This document shows, in pieces, positions 17,087-25,295 of a stretch of DNA of 33,928 nt. The stretch comes from Aquabacterium sp. GTDB taxonomy: Bacteria > Pseudomonadota > Gammaproteobacteria > Burkholderiales > Burkholderiaceae_C. Made by a program: the position numbers and the translations under genes. The stretch lies in assembly GCF_014378415.1 (NCBI RefSeq), contig NZ_JACMNS010000002.1, forward strand, positions 1-33,928. Direction: 5' to 3'. The first letter of the stretch is position 1. Each line of letters starts with the position of its first letter. The notes under the pieces are model-generated. The model was not told the DNA's origin, ran no database searches, and saw nothing but the letters and a program-made list of their open reading frames with translations.

Positions 17087-17904
17087 GCGCTGAGTTCCAG
17101 GACGTCGTCCATGCTGAACAGGCCGTGGGGCTGGTTCGCCAAAAAGCGCACCGCGCGCAAGCTGCCCTGGGCGTAGGTGGAGCGGCTGGACGACTTGTGC
17201 GTGATCTCGATGCGCTCGCCAATGCCGGCGAACAGCACGGTGTGGTCGCCGACGATGTCGCCGCCGCGCACGGTGGCAAAGCCAATGGTGCTGGGATCAC
17301 GCTCGCCGGTCACGCCTTCGCGGCCGTAAACCGCGCAGGATTTAAGGTCGCGGCCCAGGGCCTGGGCCACCACTTCGCCCATCTTCAAGGCGGTACCACT
17401 GGGGGCATCGACCTTGTGGCGGTGGTGGGCCTCGATGATCTCGATGTCGTAACCCTCTTTGAGGGCCTTGGCGGCCTGGGCCAGCAGCTTGAGCACCACG
17501 TTGACGCCCACGCTCATGTTGGGCGCCATGACGATGGCGATGTCGCGCGCCACATCGCGGATTTCATCGAGCTGGGCGGGCGTGAAACCGGTGGTGCCGA
17601 TGACCGCCTTGACGCCCAGTTCGCGGCAGACCTTGAGGTGCGCCAGCGTGCCTTCAGGGCGGGTGAAGTCGATCAGGAAGCGCGCGTCTTTCAGGCCAGC
17701 GCGCAAATCAGCCGTGATCGCGATGCCGCTGAGCTGGCCGGAAAACGCCAATGCATCGATGCCGATGGCCGGGCTGCTGGCGATGTCCAGGGCGCCGCCC
17801 AGGGCGCAGTCATCGGCGGCTTGCACCGCCTCGATCAACATGCGGCCCATGCGGCCGGAGGCGCCCGCGATGGCAATCTTGTGGGTTGCTTGGTGGGTGC
17901 TCAT
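17083..17904 (-). CDS. dapB: 4-hydroxy-tetrahydrodipicolinate reductase
   Basis: Second committed step of lysine/diaminopimelate synthesis, reducing HTPA to tetrahydrodipicolinate with NAD(P)H. The 273-residue protein begins with the dinucleotide-binding loop [17 protein letters not shown] and carries the active-site block [19 protein letters not shown] (His-His and Lys), preceded by [15 protein letters not shown]. Length and all signatures match DapB. It starts 2 nt after the bamE stop and overlaps exbB, so it is in a bamE-dapB-exbB-exbD run. Confidence 0.96.
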   Translation of the reverse strand: MSTHQATHKIAIAGASGRMGRMLIEAVQAADDCALGGALDIASSPAIGIDALAFSGQLSGIAITADLRAGLKDARFLIDFTRPEGTLAHLKVCRELGVKAVIGTTGFTPAQLDEIRDVARDIAIVMAPNMSVGVNVVLKLLAQAAKALKEGYDIEIIEAHHRHKVDAPSGTALKMGEVVAQALGRDLKSCAVYGREGVTGERDPSTIGFATVRGGDIVGDHTVLFAGIGERIEITHKSSSRSTYAQGSLRAVRFLANQPHGLFSMDDVLELSA

Positions 17905-17906
17905 GT

Positions 17907-18464
17907 TTAACGGCCCGATTCCAGCGGTGGGTACTCGCGCACGGCGCCTTGCGGGGTCTTGCGTGCATCCTCGGTCTTGACCGGCACTGGCAAAGCGGCC
18001 ACTTGGGCCTCGGTCAGGTTGGCCGGCGGTTTTTTGATCTCGGTGGGCTTGTCGATCGAGGCCACGAACTCGTGCTCGCTGGGCAAGGTGTCGGCCTCGA
18101 AACGCTCAACCACGTCGCCCTTGAAGAACACGGTGACGCGGCGCTGTTGCTTGGGCACGCCTTGGCGGTGGATCGTGAAGACATAGTCCCAACGATCGGC
18201 GTGGAAGGGGTCGGCCAGCAAGGGCGAGCCCAGGATCTCGCGCACCTGAGTTCGGCCCAGCCCGGGCTGGATCTGCGCCATCACCTCTTGGGTGACCACA
18301 TTGCCCTGCACCACGTCGATCTGGTAGGGCTGGATCACGCCAAACAGGGTTTCGGGCGAGCTCAGGCGAGAGCCGCAGCCGGACAGTGCCAGCAAGGCCA
18401 GCGCGGCCACGGGGGCCAACACGGATCGGTTCAAAAGGGATCGGCAAGTCACGGAAATCAACAT
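17907..18464 (-). CDS. bamE: Outer-membrane assembly lipoprotein BamE (SmpA/OmlA)
   Basis: A 185-residue lipoprotein of the BAM complex that helps insert beta-barrel proteins. A lipobox LALSGC follows a hydrophobic signal. The BamE fold is visible in [42 protein letters not shown], then [12 protein letters not shown] and [16 protein letters not shown]. The C-terminal extension of about 60 residues is Pro- and Thr-rich and variable. The start at 18464 was preferred for signal peptide length; a start 14 codons upstream is possible. It is divergent from fur with a 181-nt shared control region, the usual betaproteobacterial arrangement. Confidence 0.93.
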   Translation of the reverse strand: MLISVTCRSLLNRSVLAPVAALALLALSGCGSRLSSPETLFGVIQPYQIDVVQGNVVTQEVMAQIQPGLGRTQVREILGSPLLADPFHADRWDYVFTIHRQGVPKQQRRVTVFFKGDVVERFEADTLPSEHEFVASIDKPTEIKKPPANLTEAQVAALPVPVKTEDARKTPQGAVREYPPLESGR

Positions 18465-18645
18465 GGCATCAACGCCCTTGGAAAGGAGCCAGACAGTGTG
18501 CATCACAAACCGCTCAACCCGCCCGGCCGGCGCCGCAACTAGCGGCCACATTGGCCCCACATTGGCTTGGTGCAGATTGAGTCGATATCATTGCCGATTC
18601 TAGCGGGGGCCAACAGTGCTTCCGCCGCCTGCCGGAGCCCGCCCC

Positions 18646-19104
18646 ATGACCACCCACGCCGAAGAACTCAAAAGCAGCGGACTCAAAGCCACGTTGCCCC
18701 GAATCAAGATCCTGGAGGTGTTCCAGCAATCGCCGCAGCGCCACCTGGCCGCTGAAGACGTGTTCAAGGTGCTGCTGAACGAAGGCTCTGACATCGGCTT
18801 GGCCACCGTGTACCGCGTGCTGATGCAGTTTGAGCAAGCCGGCATCTTGTCGCGCAACCATTTCGAGACCGGCAAGGCCGTGTTCGAGTTGAACGAAGGC
18901 ACGCACCACGACCACCTGGTGTGCGTGGTGTGTGGCCGCGTGGAAGAGTTTTTTGACGCCGAGATCGAGCTGCGTCAGCAGGAAATCGCCAAGGAACGCG
19001 GCTACACGCTGCAGGACCATGCCTTGTCGCTGTACGTGGTGTGCAACCGCGACGGCTGCTCAGGCAGCAAGGTCAACCTGACCCGCGGCGGCCACCACGC
19101 TTGA
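18646..19104 (+). CDS. fur: Ferric uptake regulator
   Basis: A 152-residue iron-responsive repressor. The N-terminal winged helix ([40 protein letters not shown]) is followed by the dimerisation and metal-binding part with [32 protein letters not shown], holding the His and Cys ligands, and a later CNRDGCSGS region. The start at 18646 fits the family N-terminus [13 protein letters not shown] is found about 10 nt upstream. The 10-codon longer form has no support. Two Fur-box promoters for an iron-uptake cluster are at 29955-30107 in this window. Autoregulation is possible, but no good Fur box was seen before fur itself. Confidence 0.96.
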   Translation: MTTHAEELKSSGLKATLPRIKILEVFQQSPQRHLAAEDVFKVLLNEGSDIGLATVYRVLMQFEQAGILSRNHFETGKAVFELNEGTHHDHLVCVVCGRVEEFFDAEIELRQQEIAKERGYTLQDHALSLYVVCNRDGCSGSKVNLTRGGHHA

Positions 19105-19124
19105 TCGGCTGAAGCAGCACGCGG

Positions 19125-20093
19125 TCAACCCGGGCCACTGTTGCGGTCCAGCGCTTTTTGGTGGCGCTCGATGAATTCCTTGTAGGTATCAATGCCGCGC
19201 AGCTGCAACACGGTGTTGCGCACGGCGGCCTCGACCAGGACAGCCAAATTTCGGCCGGCATCCACCGCGATCACCGCCTTGCGGATCGGAACAGCCATGA
19301 TCTCCTCGAACAGGGGTTCGTAAGGCAAGCGTTCAAATTCGCGCTCCATGGTTTCTTTGCGGACCAGGTGGACGATGAGCTTGAGGCGCATTTTGCGGCG
19401 CACCGCGGTCTCGCCAAAGATGGATTTGATGTCGAGCAGGCCGATGCCGCGCACTTCCAGCAGGTTTTGCAGCAGCTCGGGGCAGCGCCCTTCGATGGCG
19501 GTGCGCGACACGCGGTACAAGTCGACCGCGTCGTCGGCCACCAGGCCGTGGCCGCGCGAGATCAACTCCAGGCCCAGTTCGCTCTTGCCCAGGCCTGATT
19601 CGCCGGTCAGTAACACGCCCAAACCCAGGATGTCCATGAACACGCCGTGGCGCGTCAGGCGCTCGGCGAAGTGCTGCGTGAGGTAGGAACGCAACACGTC
19701 GATCACGTGACCAGCGGGCTCGGAGGTCACGAACAAGGGGATGCCGGCGCGGCCGCACATGGCCACCAGGCGGTCGGATGGCGCCTGCGCGTCGGCCACC
19801 ACCACCACGGGCGGCTCCAGCGTCACGATGCGCTGGATGCGGCGCTCCTGGTCTTCGGGCGAAGAGCTCTTAAAATAGGCAGCCTCGCGCCGGCCCACGA
19901 TCTGTACCCGGTAGGGGTGGATGTAGTTCAGGTAGCCGACCAAGTCGGCGGCAGATTGCGCGGCCTTGACGGCTTCTTCGTCAAAACGGCGTTCGGGGTG
20001 AGCATGACCCGCGATCCATTCCCAATGCAGGGCGGTGCGGTTGGCTTCAAACAGCGCTTCTGCGCTGATCACGGCAAGGTCTTTGGCGCTCAT
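19125..20093 (-). CDS. hprK: HPr kinase/phosphorylase
   Basis: A 322-residue bifunctional enzyme that phosphorylates or dephosphorylates HPr on a Ser, linking the PTS-Ntr system to metabolism. The catalytic C-terminal domain has the P-loop GESGLGKS at 164-171, the following [13 protein letters not shown], and the HprK signature [16 protein letters not shown]. The N-terminal HprK-N domain covers about the first 130 residues. It follows ptsN after 7 nt, the usual order in beta- and alphaproteobacteria. The customary rapZ does not follow; fur converges on it instead, with a 20-nt gap. Confidence 0.96.
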   Translation of the reverse strand: MSAKDLAVISAEALFEANRTALHWEWIAGHAHPERRFDEEAVKAAQSAADLVGYLNYIHPYRVQIVGRREAAYFKSSSPEDQERRIQRIVTLEPPVVVVADAQAPSDRLVAMCGRAGIPLFVTSEPAGHVIDVLRSYLTQHFAERLTRHGVFMDILGLGVLLTGESGLGKSELGLELISRGHGLVADDAVDLYRVSRTAIEGRCPELLQNLLEVRGIGLLDIKSIFGETAVRRKMRLKLIVHLVRKETMEREFERLPYEPLFEEIMAVPIRKAVIAVDAGRNLAVLVEAAVRNTVLQLRGIDTYKEFIERHQKALDRNSGPG

Positions 20094-20100
20094 CCGAGAT

Positions 20101-20571
20101 TCAGGCCACCGATTTAAGAGGCTGCCAACGCTCGATCAGCTCGTGCACCTCGGCGGCGTCGCCTTCGGTCTTGAGCCGCTCGCGCAGTTCGCGGTCGGAC
20201 AGCAACTCAGCAATTTCGGACAGGATTTCGAGGTGGCGTTGCGTGGCCGCCTCGGGCACCAGCAAGAAGATGAGCAGGTTGACGGATTCGTCGTCTGGCG
20301 CATCAAACGGGATGGACTGCTTGAGCCGGATGACGGCCGCCAGCGGATTTTTCAAACCCTTGATGCGTCCGTGGGGAATGGCCACGCCATGACCCAGGCC
20401 GGTAGAACCCAGGCGCTCACGCGCAAACAAATTGTCTGTCACGGTGGCGCGCGCGATGGCGTGATGATTCTCGAACAACAGACCGGCGTGCTCGAACACC
20501 CGCTTTTTGCTGCTGGCGTCCAGATCCACGACCACTTGGCTGGCAGGAAGGATGGCGGAAAGTCGATTCAT
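20101..20571 (-). CDS. ptsN: PTS IIA-like nitrogen regulatory protein (EIIA-Ntr)
   Basis: A 156-residue cytoplasmic phosphocarrier that receives phosphate from NPr/HPr and regulates potassium and nitrogen metabolism in other proteobacteria. The active-site His is at 67 in [12 protein letters not shown]. Flanking family motifs are [30 protein letters not shown] and [12 protein letters not shown]. The start at 20571 ([10 protein letters not shown]) fits the family; the longer frame to 20616 does not. A TATAAT box lies 65 nt upstream and a terminator separates it from hpf, so ptsN-hprK may have its own promoter. Confidence 0.95.
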   Translation of the reverse strand: MNRLSAILPASQVVVDLDASSKKRVFEHAGLLFENHHAIARATVTDNLFARERLGSTGLGHGVAIPHGRIKGLKNPLAAVIRLKQSIPFDAPDDESVNLLIFLLVPEAATQRHLEILSEIAELLSDRELRERLKTEGDAAEVHELIERWQPLKSVA

Positions 20572-20635
20572 CTTGATACAAGCGGGGGCGACGGTTAGTA
20601 CCTTGACCCCCACCACCAGGGCGGATGAGGGGCGA

Positions 20636-20641
20636 ATTATA
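20636..20641 (-). promoter_or_regulatory. Possible -10 box for ptsN
   Basis: The minus strand reads a perfect TATAAT 65 nt before the ptsN ATG, but no convincing -35 box lies 16-18 nt upstream. A small hairpin GGGTGT-CGCA-ACACCC (20662-20677) lies just upstream. Confidence 0.35.
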
Positions 20642-20772
20642 GGAACCGAAGTCTACTGGCAGGGTGTCGCAACACCCACTGATTCAGGGGATTCTGCACC
20701 GATTGCTGCAGCGCAGCAAGCACGAAAGTCAACAATTTGACTCTACGACTGCACCATTTTGCGCATCCCATG

Positions 20773-20794
20773 AAAAACGGCCCCGTAGGGCCGT
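20773..20794 (-). terminator. Rho-independent terminator after hpf
   Basis: ACGGCCC-CGTA-GGGCCGT forms a perfect 7-bp stem. On the minus strand it is followed by five T, 76 nt after the hpf stop. The sequence beside it (CACCATTTTGCG, CCCATGAAAAA) matches the flank of the orphan terminator at 10038-10067. Confidence 0.8.
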
Positions 20795-20869
20795 TAACTT
20801 GGTACATGCCTGCACGGGCGTCTCACCATCAGGTGGCACCAAGCTGGATGCTGGAGTTGGGGGTGAAGC

Positions 20870-21229
20870 TCATTGAATGGCGGCGTCCCAGTTGGCGACA
20901 CCTTCATGGCGCTTGAATGAAGTGTGGTGGTGGTCTTGCACGCGGTCCTTGTGGCGGCAGACCTGACGGTCAAGCTTGTCCATCAGTTGGTCAATGGCGG
21001 CGTAGAGATCCTCGTGGGCGGTTTCAACAAAAATGTCCTTGCCCTTGACGTGCAAATTGACTTCGGCCTTCTGTCTGCGATCTTTTTCCTTTTGCTTTTC
21101 GACACTGAGTAGAACGGTAACGTCCACCACTTGGTCAAAATGTCGGGTTACTCGCTCTAACTTGGTGAGAACGTACTCACGCAAAGCGGCGGTAACTTCC
21201 AGGTGGTGACCACTGATCGTCAAATTCAT
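20870..21229 (-). CDS. hpf: Ribosome hibernation-promoting factor (short HPF / YfiA type)
   Basis: A 119-residue protein that binds idle ribosomes in stationary phase. It starts [20 protein letters not shown] and shows the alternating beta-alpha pattern with [19 protein letters not shown], then [36 protein letters not shown]. This matches HPF/RaiA proteins; there is no long C-terminal dimerisation domain. AAGGA lies 8 nt before the start at 21229. The longer frame to 21328 has an unrelated leader. Upstream rpoN, the common neighbour of hpf, is absent. Confidence 0.95.
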   Translation of the reverse strand: MNLTISGHHLEVTAALREYVLTKLERVTRHFDQVVDVTVLLSVEKQKEKDRRQKAEVNLHVKGKDIFVETAHEDLYAAIDQLMDKLDRQVCRHKDRVQDHHHTSFKRHEGVANWDAAIQ

Positions 21230-21420
21230 GCTGCATCCTTTCGAGCGCAGAAGGGTTGAGGACATCCGGCTGGCTGCAGCCAACCAGAACTTCAGTTTGC
21301 ACCCGACACACCAAGATGACAAGCCCATGACATCAGTGTTTACATCGAGAAACCAAGCTGTGTGAAGAAACCCCGCAAAGCGGTTGAATCGCGCTGATCA
21401 GGGCCCGATTCGCACTCAAA

Positions 21421-21662
21421 TGACAGGGGTTTGTACCGCCTTGTGAAGGCGCAATTTCCCCACCCACCAGACCATGACGATGGTGGAAGCCAGGGCCAGC
21501 CAAGCGGCCAAGCCCATCGCGGTCGACCAACTGACCCCAAGGGCGGGCGGCGAACAAGGTGGTGCCAGGTCACCAGCCACAGGGCACGCAGGCCAGGGTG
21601 GCCACGGCCAAACTGCGCATCGCTAAGGTGAACAAGCGGGTAAGTTGCGGCAAAGACGACAT
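21421..21662 (-). other. Possible decayed small membrane-protein gene in a 500-bp gap
   Basis: Between hpf (21229) and the oligosaccharyltransferase (21732) there is no confident gene. The minus strand shows a short frame from ATG 21662 (MSSLPQLTRLFTLAMRSLAV) that stops after about 30 codons. In another frame a hydrophobic tail GLAAWLALASTIVMVWWVGK ends at 21421. Joined by frameshifts these could be one small membrane protein, but no family was recognised and the case is weak. Confidence 0.2.
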
Positions 21663-21731
21663 GACTTGCCAGTCAGCCTGCATTTGCAAGGCCAGGCCGA
21701 CCCGAGGCTTTGCACGCGAGACAATGCGCGG

Positions 21732-23540
21732 ATGAGTTCAACTTCCAAGCTCCCATCCGCACAGGCCTGGCTGCCCCTGGCCCTGCTGGCCATCGTGGCG
21801 CCCACTTTGCTGGCCGCCCACGAGTCGCCCTCGGTCACGTTTTACAACCAGGTGCTGGCCTTGTTTGGCTGGGGCCTGTGGATGGCCTCGCTGGCCGGGC
21901 CCGTCTTGCGTGGTCAGGGTTTGATGCCCACCCGCCATCAGGGGCCCATGTGGGCCTTGTCAGCGGTGCTGCTGTTGAATGCAGGCCTGGCCCTGGCAGC
22001 ACCCTTCGTTAGCGGCCTGCCCCTGGGGTTGGCCATGATGGGCGGCGGCATGGCTTTGTCGGCGCTGCTGGTGTTCGTGGTGGCCTGGCGCGCGGGCTTG
22101 AGCGACCAGGGCCACCGTGTCTTCGATGTGTTTTGCGAAGCGCTGGCGTGGGCTGGCGTGGCGGGCATGGTGTTGGCACTGATCCAGGTCTTTCACCCGG
22201 CCTGGGCCGATGGCACCTGGATTGCGGAACCCACCATGCCCGGGCGCGCGGTGGGCAATCTGCGGCAACCCAACCACTTCAGCACCTTGCTGGTGTGGTC
22301 GTGTTGTGCCGCGGCCTGGTTGGGCGCGCGTGGGCGCTGGCCCCGGCCTTTGGCCATCGCGGCCATCGTGCTGATGATCGGGGGGGTGGTGTTCACCGCC
22401 TCGCGCACGGGCATGATCGCGATGGCTTTGCTGGCGGTGTGGGGCTGGCGTGACCGCGACCTGCCTGGGCGGCTGCGCCTGGTGTTGATGCTGGCCCCGG
22501 TCATTTATGGCGCCTGGTGGGGCGGCATGTGGCAGTGGTCGCACATGGACACGGGCGTGGCCTTTGCCGCCGAAGCGCGCTTGCATGACCACAGCGACAT
22601 CTCCAGTTCACGCTTCAAGATCTGGGCCAATGTGCTGGACCTGATCGCCGCGCATCCCTGGACGGGCGTGGGCTATGGCGAGTTCAACCTGGCCTGGACC
22701 TTGACGCCCTTCCCGACCCGTCCGGTCGCTTTCTTTGACCACACCCACAATGTGCTGCTGCAATGGGCGGTGGAGTTTGGCCTGCCTGTGACCGTGCTGA
22801 TGACGATGTTGAGCCTGTGGGGCCTGTGGGGCTTGCTGGGTCCGGGCCTGAAAAAAAATGCCGCGCCCGTGCCAGGCCAGGTCTTCGCTGGCACGCCCGC
22901 TGGGGCGACTGCCGTGATCGTGACGCTGGTGGGCTTGCACAGCCTGCTGGAGTACCCGCTTTGGTACAGCTATTTCCTGCTGCCCGCCGCTTTTGCCTGG
23001 GGCATGGGGCTGGCCGCGCGGGCACGTCAGGCCGAGCCAAGCCAAACCACCCAGGCGGCCGACCCGAGCACCAACTCGACTTTGATGACTGGGGCGCTGG
23101 CCATCTCCATCCTCACGGCCTGGTGTGCCTGGGACTTCCAGGCGGCGGCCAACATCTACGCGCCGCGCGAAGGTGCTGGCCCTTTGAGCGAGCGCATCAA
23201 GTTTGGCCAGCACACGACCTGGTTCGCCTACCAGGCCGATTACGCCGATGTGACGGGCGTGGACGAAGATGAGCCGTCCAAGCCACCACTGGCCTTCAGC
23301 CGAACCTTGCACAACCTGGTGGACGCGCGCCTGATGATGGCCTATGCGCGCTCGCTGGCCGAGCATGGCGAGGTCGACAAGGGGCGCTTCGTGGTGGACC
23401 GGCTGAGGGAGTTTCGCAATGCCACCAGCCAGGCTTTCCTGGACGAGTGCAAGGACGAGCCTGACCTGGCGCAAGCGCCGTTTCAATGCACGCCGGCGGA
23501 GCGGGTGTATGACTGGCGCGAGCTTTTGCCAAAGCAATAA
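21732..23540 (+). CDS. PglL-type O-oligosaccharyltransferase / O-antigen ligase family (Wzy_C)
   Basis: A 602-residue polytopic inner-membrane protein expected to transfer a lipid-linked glycan to a protein such as pilin, or to lipid A. About a dozen hydrophobic segments are followed by a soluble C-terminal part. Hallmarks of PglL proteins are RQPNHFSTLL in a periplasmic loop, the Wzy_C block with FFDHTHNVLLQWAVEFGLP, and the Wzy_C_2 block LLEYPLWYSYFLLPAAF. The first ATG of the long frame (21645) was rejected because residues before 21732 do not resemble a signal or membrane segment. No pilin gene or sugar-synthesis gene lies nearby, so the acceptor is unknown. Confidence 0.87.
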   Translation: MSSTSKLPSAQAWLPLALLAIVAPTLLAAHESPSVTFYNQVLALFGWGLWMASLAGPVLRGQGLMPTRHQGPMWALSAVLLLNAGLALAAPFVSGLPLGLAMMGGGMALSALLVFVVAWRAGLSDQGHRVFDVFCEALAWAGVAGMVLALIQVFHPAWADGTWIAEPTMPGRAVGNLRQPNHFSTLLVWSCCAAAWLGARGRWPRPLAIAAIVLMIGGVVFTASRTGMIAMALLAVWGWRDRDLPGRLRLVLMLAPVIYGAWWGGMWQWSHMDTGVAFAAEARLHDHSDISSSRFKIWANVLDLIAAHPWTGVGYGEFNLAWTLTPFPTRPVAFFDHTHNVLLQWAVEFGLPVTVLMTMLSLWGLWGLLGPGLKKNAAPVPGQVFAGTPAGATAVIVTLVGLHSLLEYPLWYSYFLLPAAFAWGMGLAARARQAEPSQTTQAADPSTNSTLMTGALAISILTAWCAWDFQAAANIYAPREGAGPLSERIKFGQHTTWFAYQADYADVTGVDEDEPSKPPLAFSRTLHNLVDARLMMAYARSLAEHGEVDKGRFVVDRLREFRNATSQAFLDECKDEPDLAQAPFQCTPAERVYDWRELLPKQ

Positions 23541-23687
23541 CTATCGAAACCCCCAACAGGACATACCCCTTGCTTGGCGCGTTCAAACAATGAGTCCGTG
23601 CCTTGGGTCAATACTTGCCACTTGTCCGGCCCAACAATGAGCCTGTACTGAATCCAATCAACAGACACACCAGCAAGGACCCACAAC

Positions 23688-24512
23688 ATGTTCTCAATCA
23701 AGCATTCACTGACCGCCATCTCCCTGGGCCTGCTGGCCCTGGCATCGACCGCCCAGGCGATCGAGAACGGCCCGGCTCCAACGCTGGCCGACCTGCAGAA
23801 GGATGGCCCCTACGCGGTCACTTCTCAAGTCGTGAAGGGCAGCGGCTTTGGCGGCGGCACGGTCTACTCGCCCAACACGGCGGGCAAGTACGCGCTGGTG
23901 GCGGTGTGCCCCGGTTTCGTGTCCCCGCAAAGCTCGATGACCGACATGAGCAAGCGCTTGGCCACCCATGGTTTTGTGGTCGTGGCCATCACGACGAACA
24001 CGCTGTTTGATTTCCCATCCAGCCGCGCCACGCAATTGCTGGCCGCATTGAAGACCGTGGCCGCGCTGAACACCGGCGCAGCAGCAGGCAAGATTGACAT
24101 CACACGCCAGGTCGTCTCCGGCTGGTCGATGGGTGGCGGTGGCACACTGGAAGCCGCAGGGGTTACCCCCGGCCTGACCGCCGCCGTGGCCTTTGCACCG
24201 TGGGACACCGCGACGACCAAGATGAAGACGCTCACGGTGCCCGTGGCCATCTTTGGCGGCACAAACGACACCATCGCCCCGGTCTCCGGCCATTCGCAGA
24301 AGTTCTACGACATCATTCCCGCCACGACCAAGAAGATGCTGGCCGTCATCACTGGCGCGGATCACTTCTTTCCGACCAAGGCCAGCGAACCCACCAGCTA
24401 CAGCAACATCTCGTGGGTGAAGCGCTTCGCCGATGGCGATACCCGCTACAGCCAGTTCTTGAATGGTCAGGACGCCGCTTTGGCCAGTTTCACCTCGACC
24501 GGCCCGTTCTAA
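23688..24512 (+). CDS. Secreted PETase-like / cutinase-like polyester hydrolase
   Basis: A 274-residue alpha/beta hydrolase with a Sec signal (residues 1-24, cut after AQA). It aligns by eye over its length with PET hydrolases and bacterial cutinases: GPAPTLADL, GFGGGTVYSP, RLATHGFVVVAI, FPSSRATQLLAAL, APWD and VKRFADGDTRYSQF. The triad is Ser147 in GWSMGGGG, Asp194 in NDTIAPV and His226 in GADHFF. Binding-site equivalents are Trp146, Met148 and Trp172. The oxyanion residue that is Tyr in IsPETase is Phe77 here (PGFVSPQSS). The only cysteine is Cys74, so neither the IsPETase-specific nor the common C-terminal disulfide can form. AAGGA lies 8 nt before the ATG. A lipase-chaperone-like gene follows after a terminator. 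Activity on esters or polyesters is inferred; dienelactone-hydrolase-like function is the main alternative. Confidence 0.87.
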   Translation: MFSIKHSLTAISLGLLALASTAQAIENGPAPTLADLQKDGPYAVTSQVVKGSGFGGGTVYSPNTAGKYALVAVCPGFVSPQSSMTDMSKRLATHGFVVVAITTNTLFDFPSSRATQLLAALKTVAALNTGAAAGKIDITRQVVSGWSMGGGGTLEAAGVTPGLTAAVAFAPWDTATTKMKTLTVPVAIFGGTNDTIAPVSGHSQKFYDIIPATTKKMLAVITGADHFFPTKASEPTSYSNISWVKRFADGDTRYSQFLNGQDAALASFTSTGPF

Positions 24513-24532
24513 ACACGCGGTTGAAACCTTGC

Positions 24533-24560
24533 AAAACCGGTGCAGATGCACCGGTTTTTT
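24533..24560 (+). terminator. Perfect terminator hairpin between hydrolase and chaperone genes
   Basis: AAAACCGGTGCA and its complement flank a 2-nt centre, and the right arm ends in six T. It lies 20 nt after the hydrolase stop and 20 nt before the chaperone GTG. If termination is partial, it would make the hydrolase in excess over the chaperone. Confidence 0.85.
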
Positions 24561-24579
24561 CATTGAATGGAGACTCCAG

Positions 24580-25269
24580 GTGATCGGGAAAAAATGGTGG
24601 TTGGCGTCGGCACTGGCGGCGGTGGCGGTGGCCGCAGGCGGATGGGCCTGGACGCACGACAAGACGGCGGGCGTGGCCGCCAGCAACCACAGCGGCCCGG
24701 CGCCCATCACGTGGGCGACTCCAACGCCGCACGAGGCGATGGCCACGGCCGCGTCGCCACTGGCGTCAGGCGCGGCCAGCACCCCGAACCTGCCCGCAGG
24801 ACGCAATCCGCTCGATAGCATGATCCCCCCCAGGTTCAGGGCAGATCGCCATGGCGAGCTTGCGATGGACCCCACCACGCGCGTGGATGTCGAACGCGTG
24901 CACGCGCTTTATCCGCGCGACGAGGCCTTGCAAAAGCTGGACGCGTTTTCAGAAGGGCTGCCCGCCCAGGCTCGCCGCGAATTGAAAGATTTGTTCCAGC
25001 AGTACGCGCAGTACGCGCAGGCCGTAACCCAGACCTACCCACCCGAGCTGACCATCGGCTCGCTGGACGAGGCCGCGCGCCAGTTGGCGGGCCTTCATGC
25101 CTTGCGCCAACAGTACTTTGGCGCCGAACGCGCCGAAGCGCTGTATGGCGAAGAAGAGGAGACTTCGCGCAAGTTGCTGACACTGATGGGCAAGCAAAGC
25201 GACCCCAACCTGTCATTGGAAGAGAAGGCCGCCCTGGCCCAGGAAACGTTGAAGAAAAGCTCGCCTTGA
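24580..25269 (+). CDS. Short lipase-chaperone (Lif/LifO)-like membrane-anchored protein
   Basis: A 229-residue protein: an N-terminal membrane anchor (KKWWLASALAAVAVAAGGWAW), an Ala/Pro/Thr-rich linker to about residue 80, then a helical region. The best match to lipase secretion chaperones is LPAQARRELKDLFQQYAQY followed by LHALRQQYFGAERAEALYGE and LSLEEKAALAQETL. These correspond to the extended helical domain of Lif proteins that wrap around class I lipases in the periplasm. The classical RxxFDY motif of mini-domain 1 is not found, and the protein ends about 100 residues earlier than typical Lifs, so mini-domain 2 is missing. The start is a GTG with GGAG 7 nt upstream; no suitable ATG exists. 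Its position behind the PETase-like gene suggests that enzyme is the client. This is an inference. Confidence 0.7.
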   Translation: MIGKKWWLASALAAVAVAAGGWAWTHDKTAGVAASNHSGPAPITWATPTPHEAMATAASPLASGAASTPNLPAGRNPLDSMIPPRFRADRHGELAMDPTTRVDVERVHALYPRDEALQKLDAFSEGLPAQARRELKDLFQQYAQYAQAVTQTYPPELTIGSLDEAARQLAGLHALRQQYFGAERAEALYGEEEETSRKLLTLMGKQSDPNLSLEEKAALAQETLKKSSP

Positions 25270-25295
25270 TGCCGGATTACATGGCCGGTCTGGCG

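Noticed and set aside
18546..18645. GATATCATT near the fur start as a possible Fur box for autoregulation
   Set aside because: Only one half resembles the consensus; no inverted partner at the right spacing.
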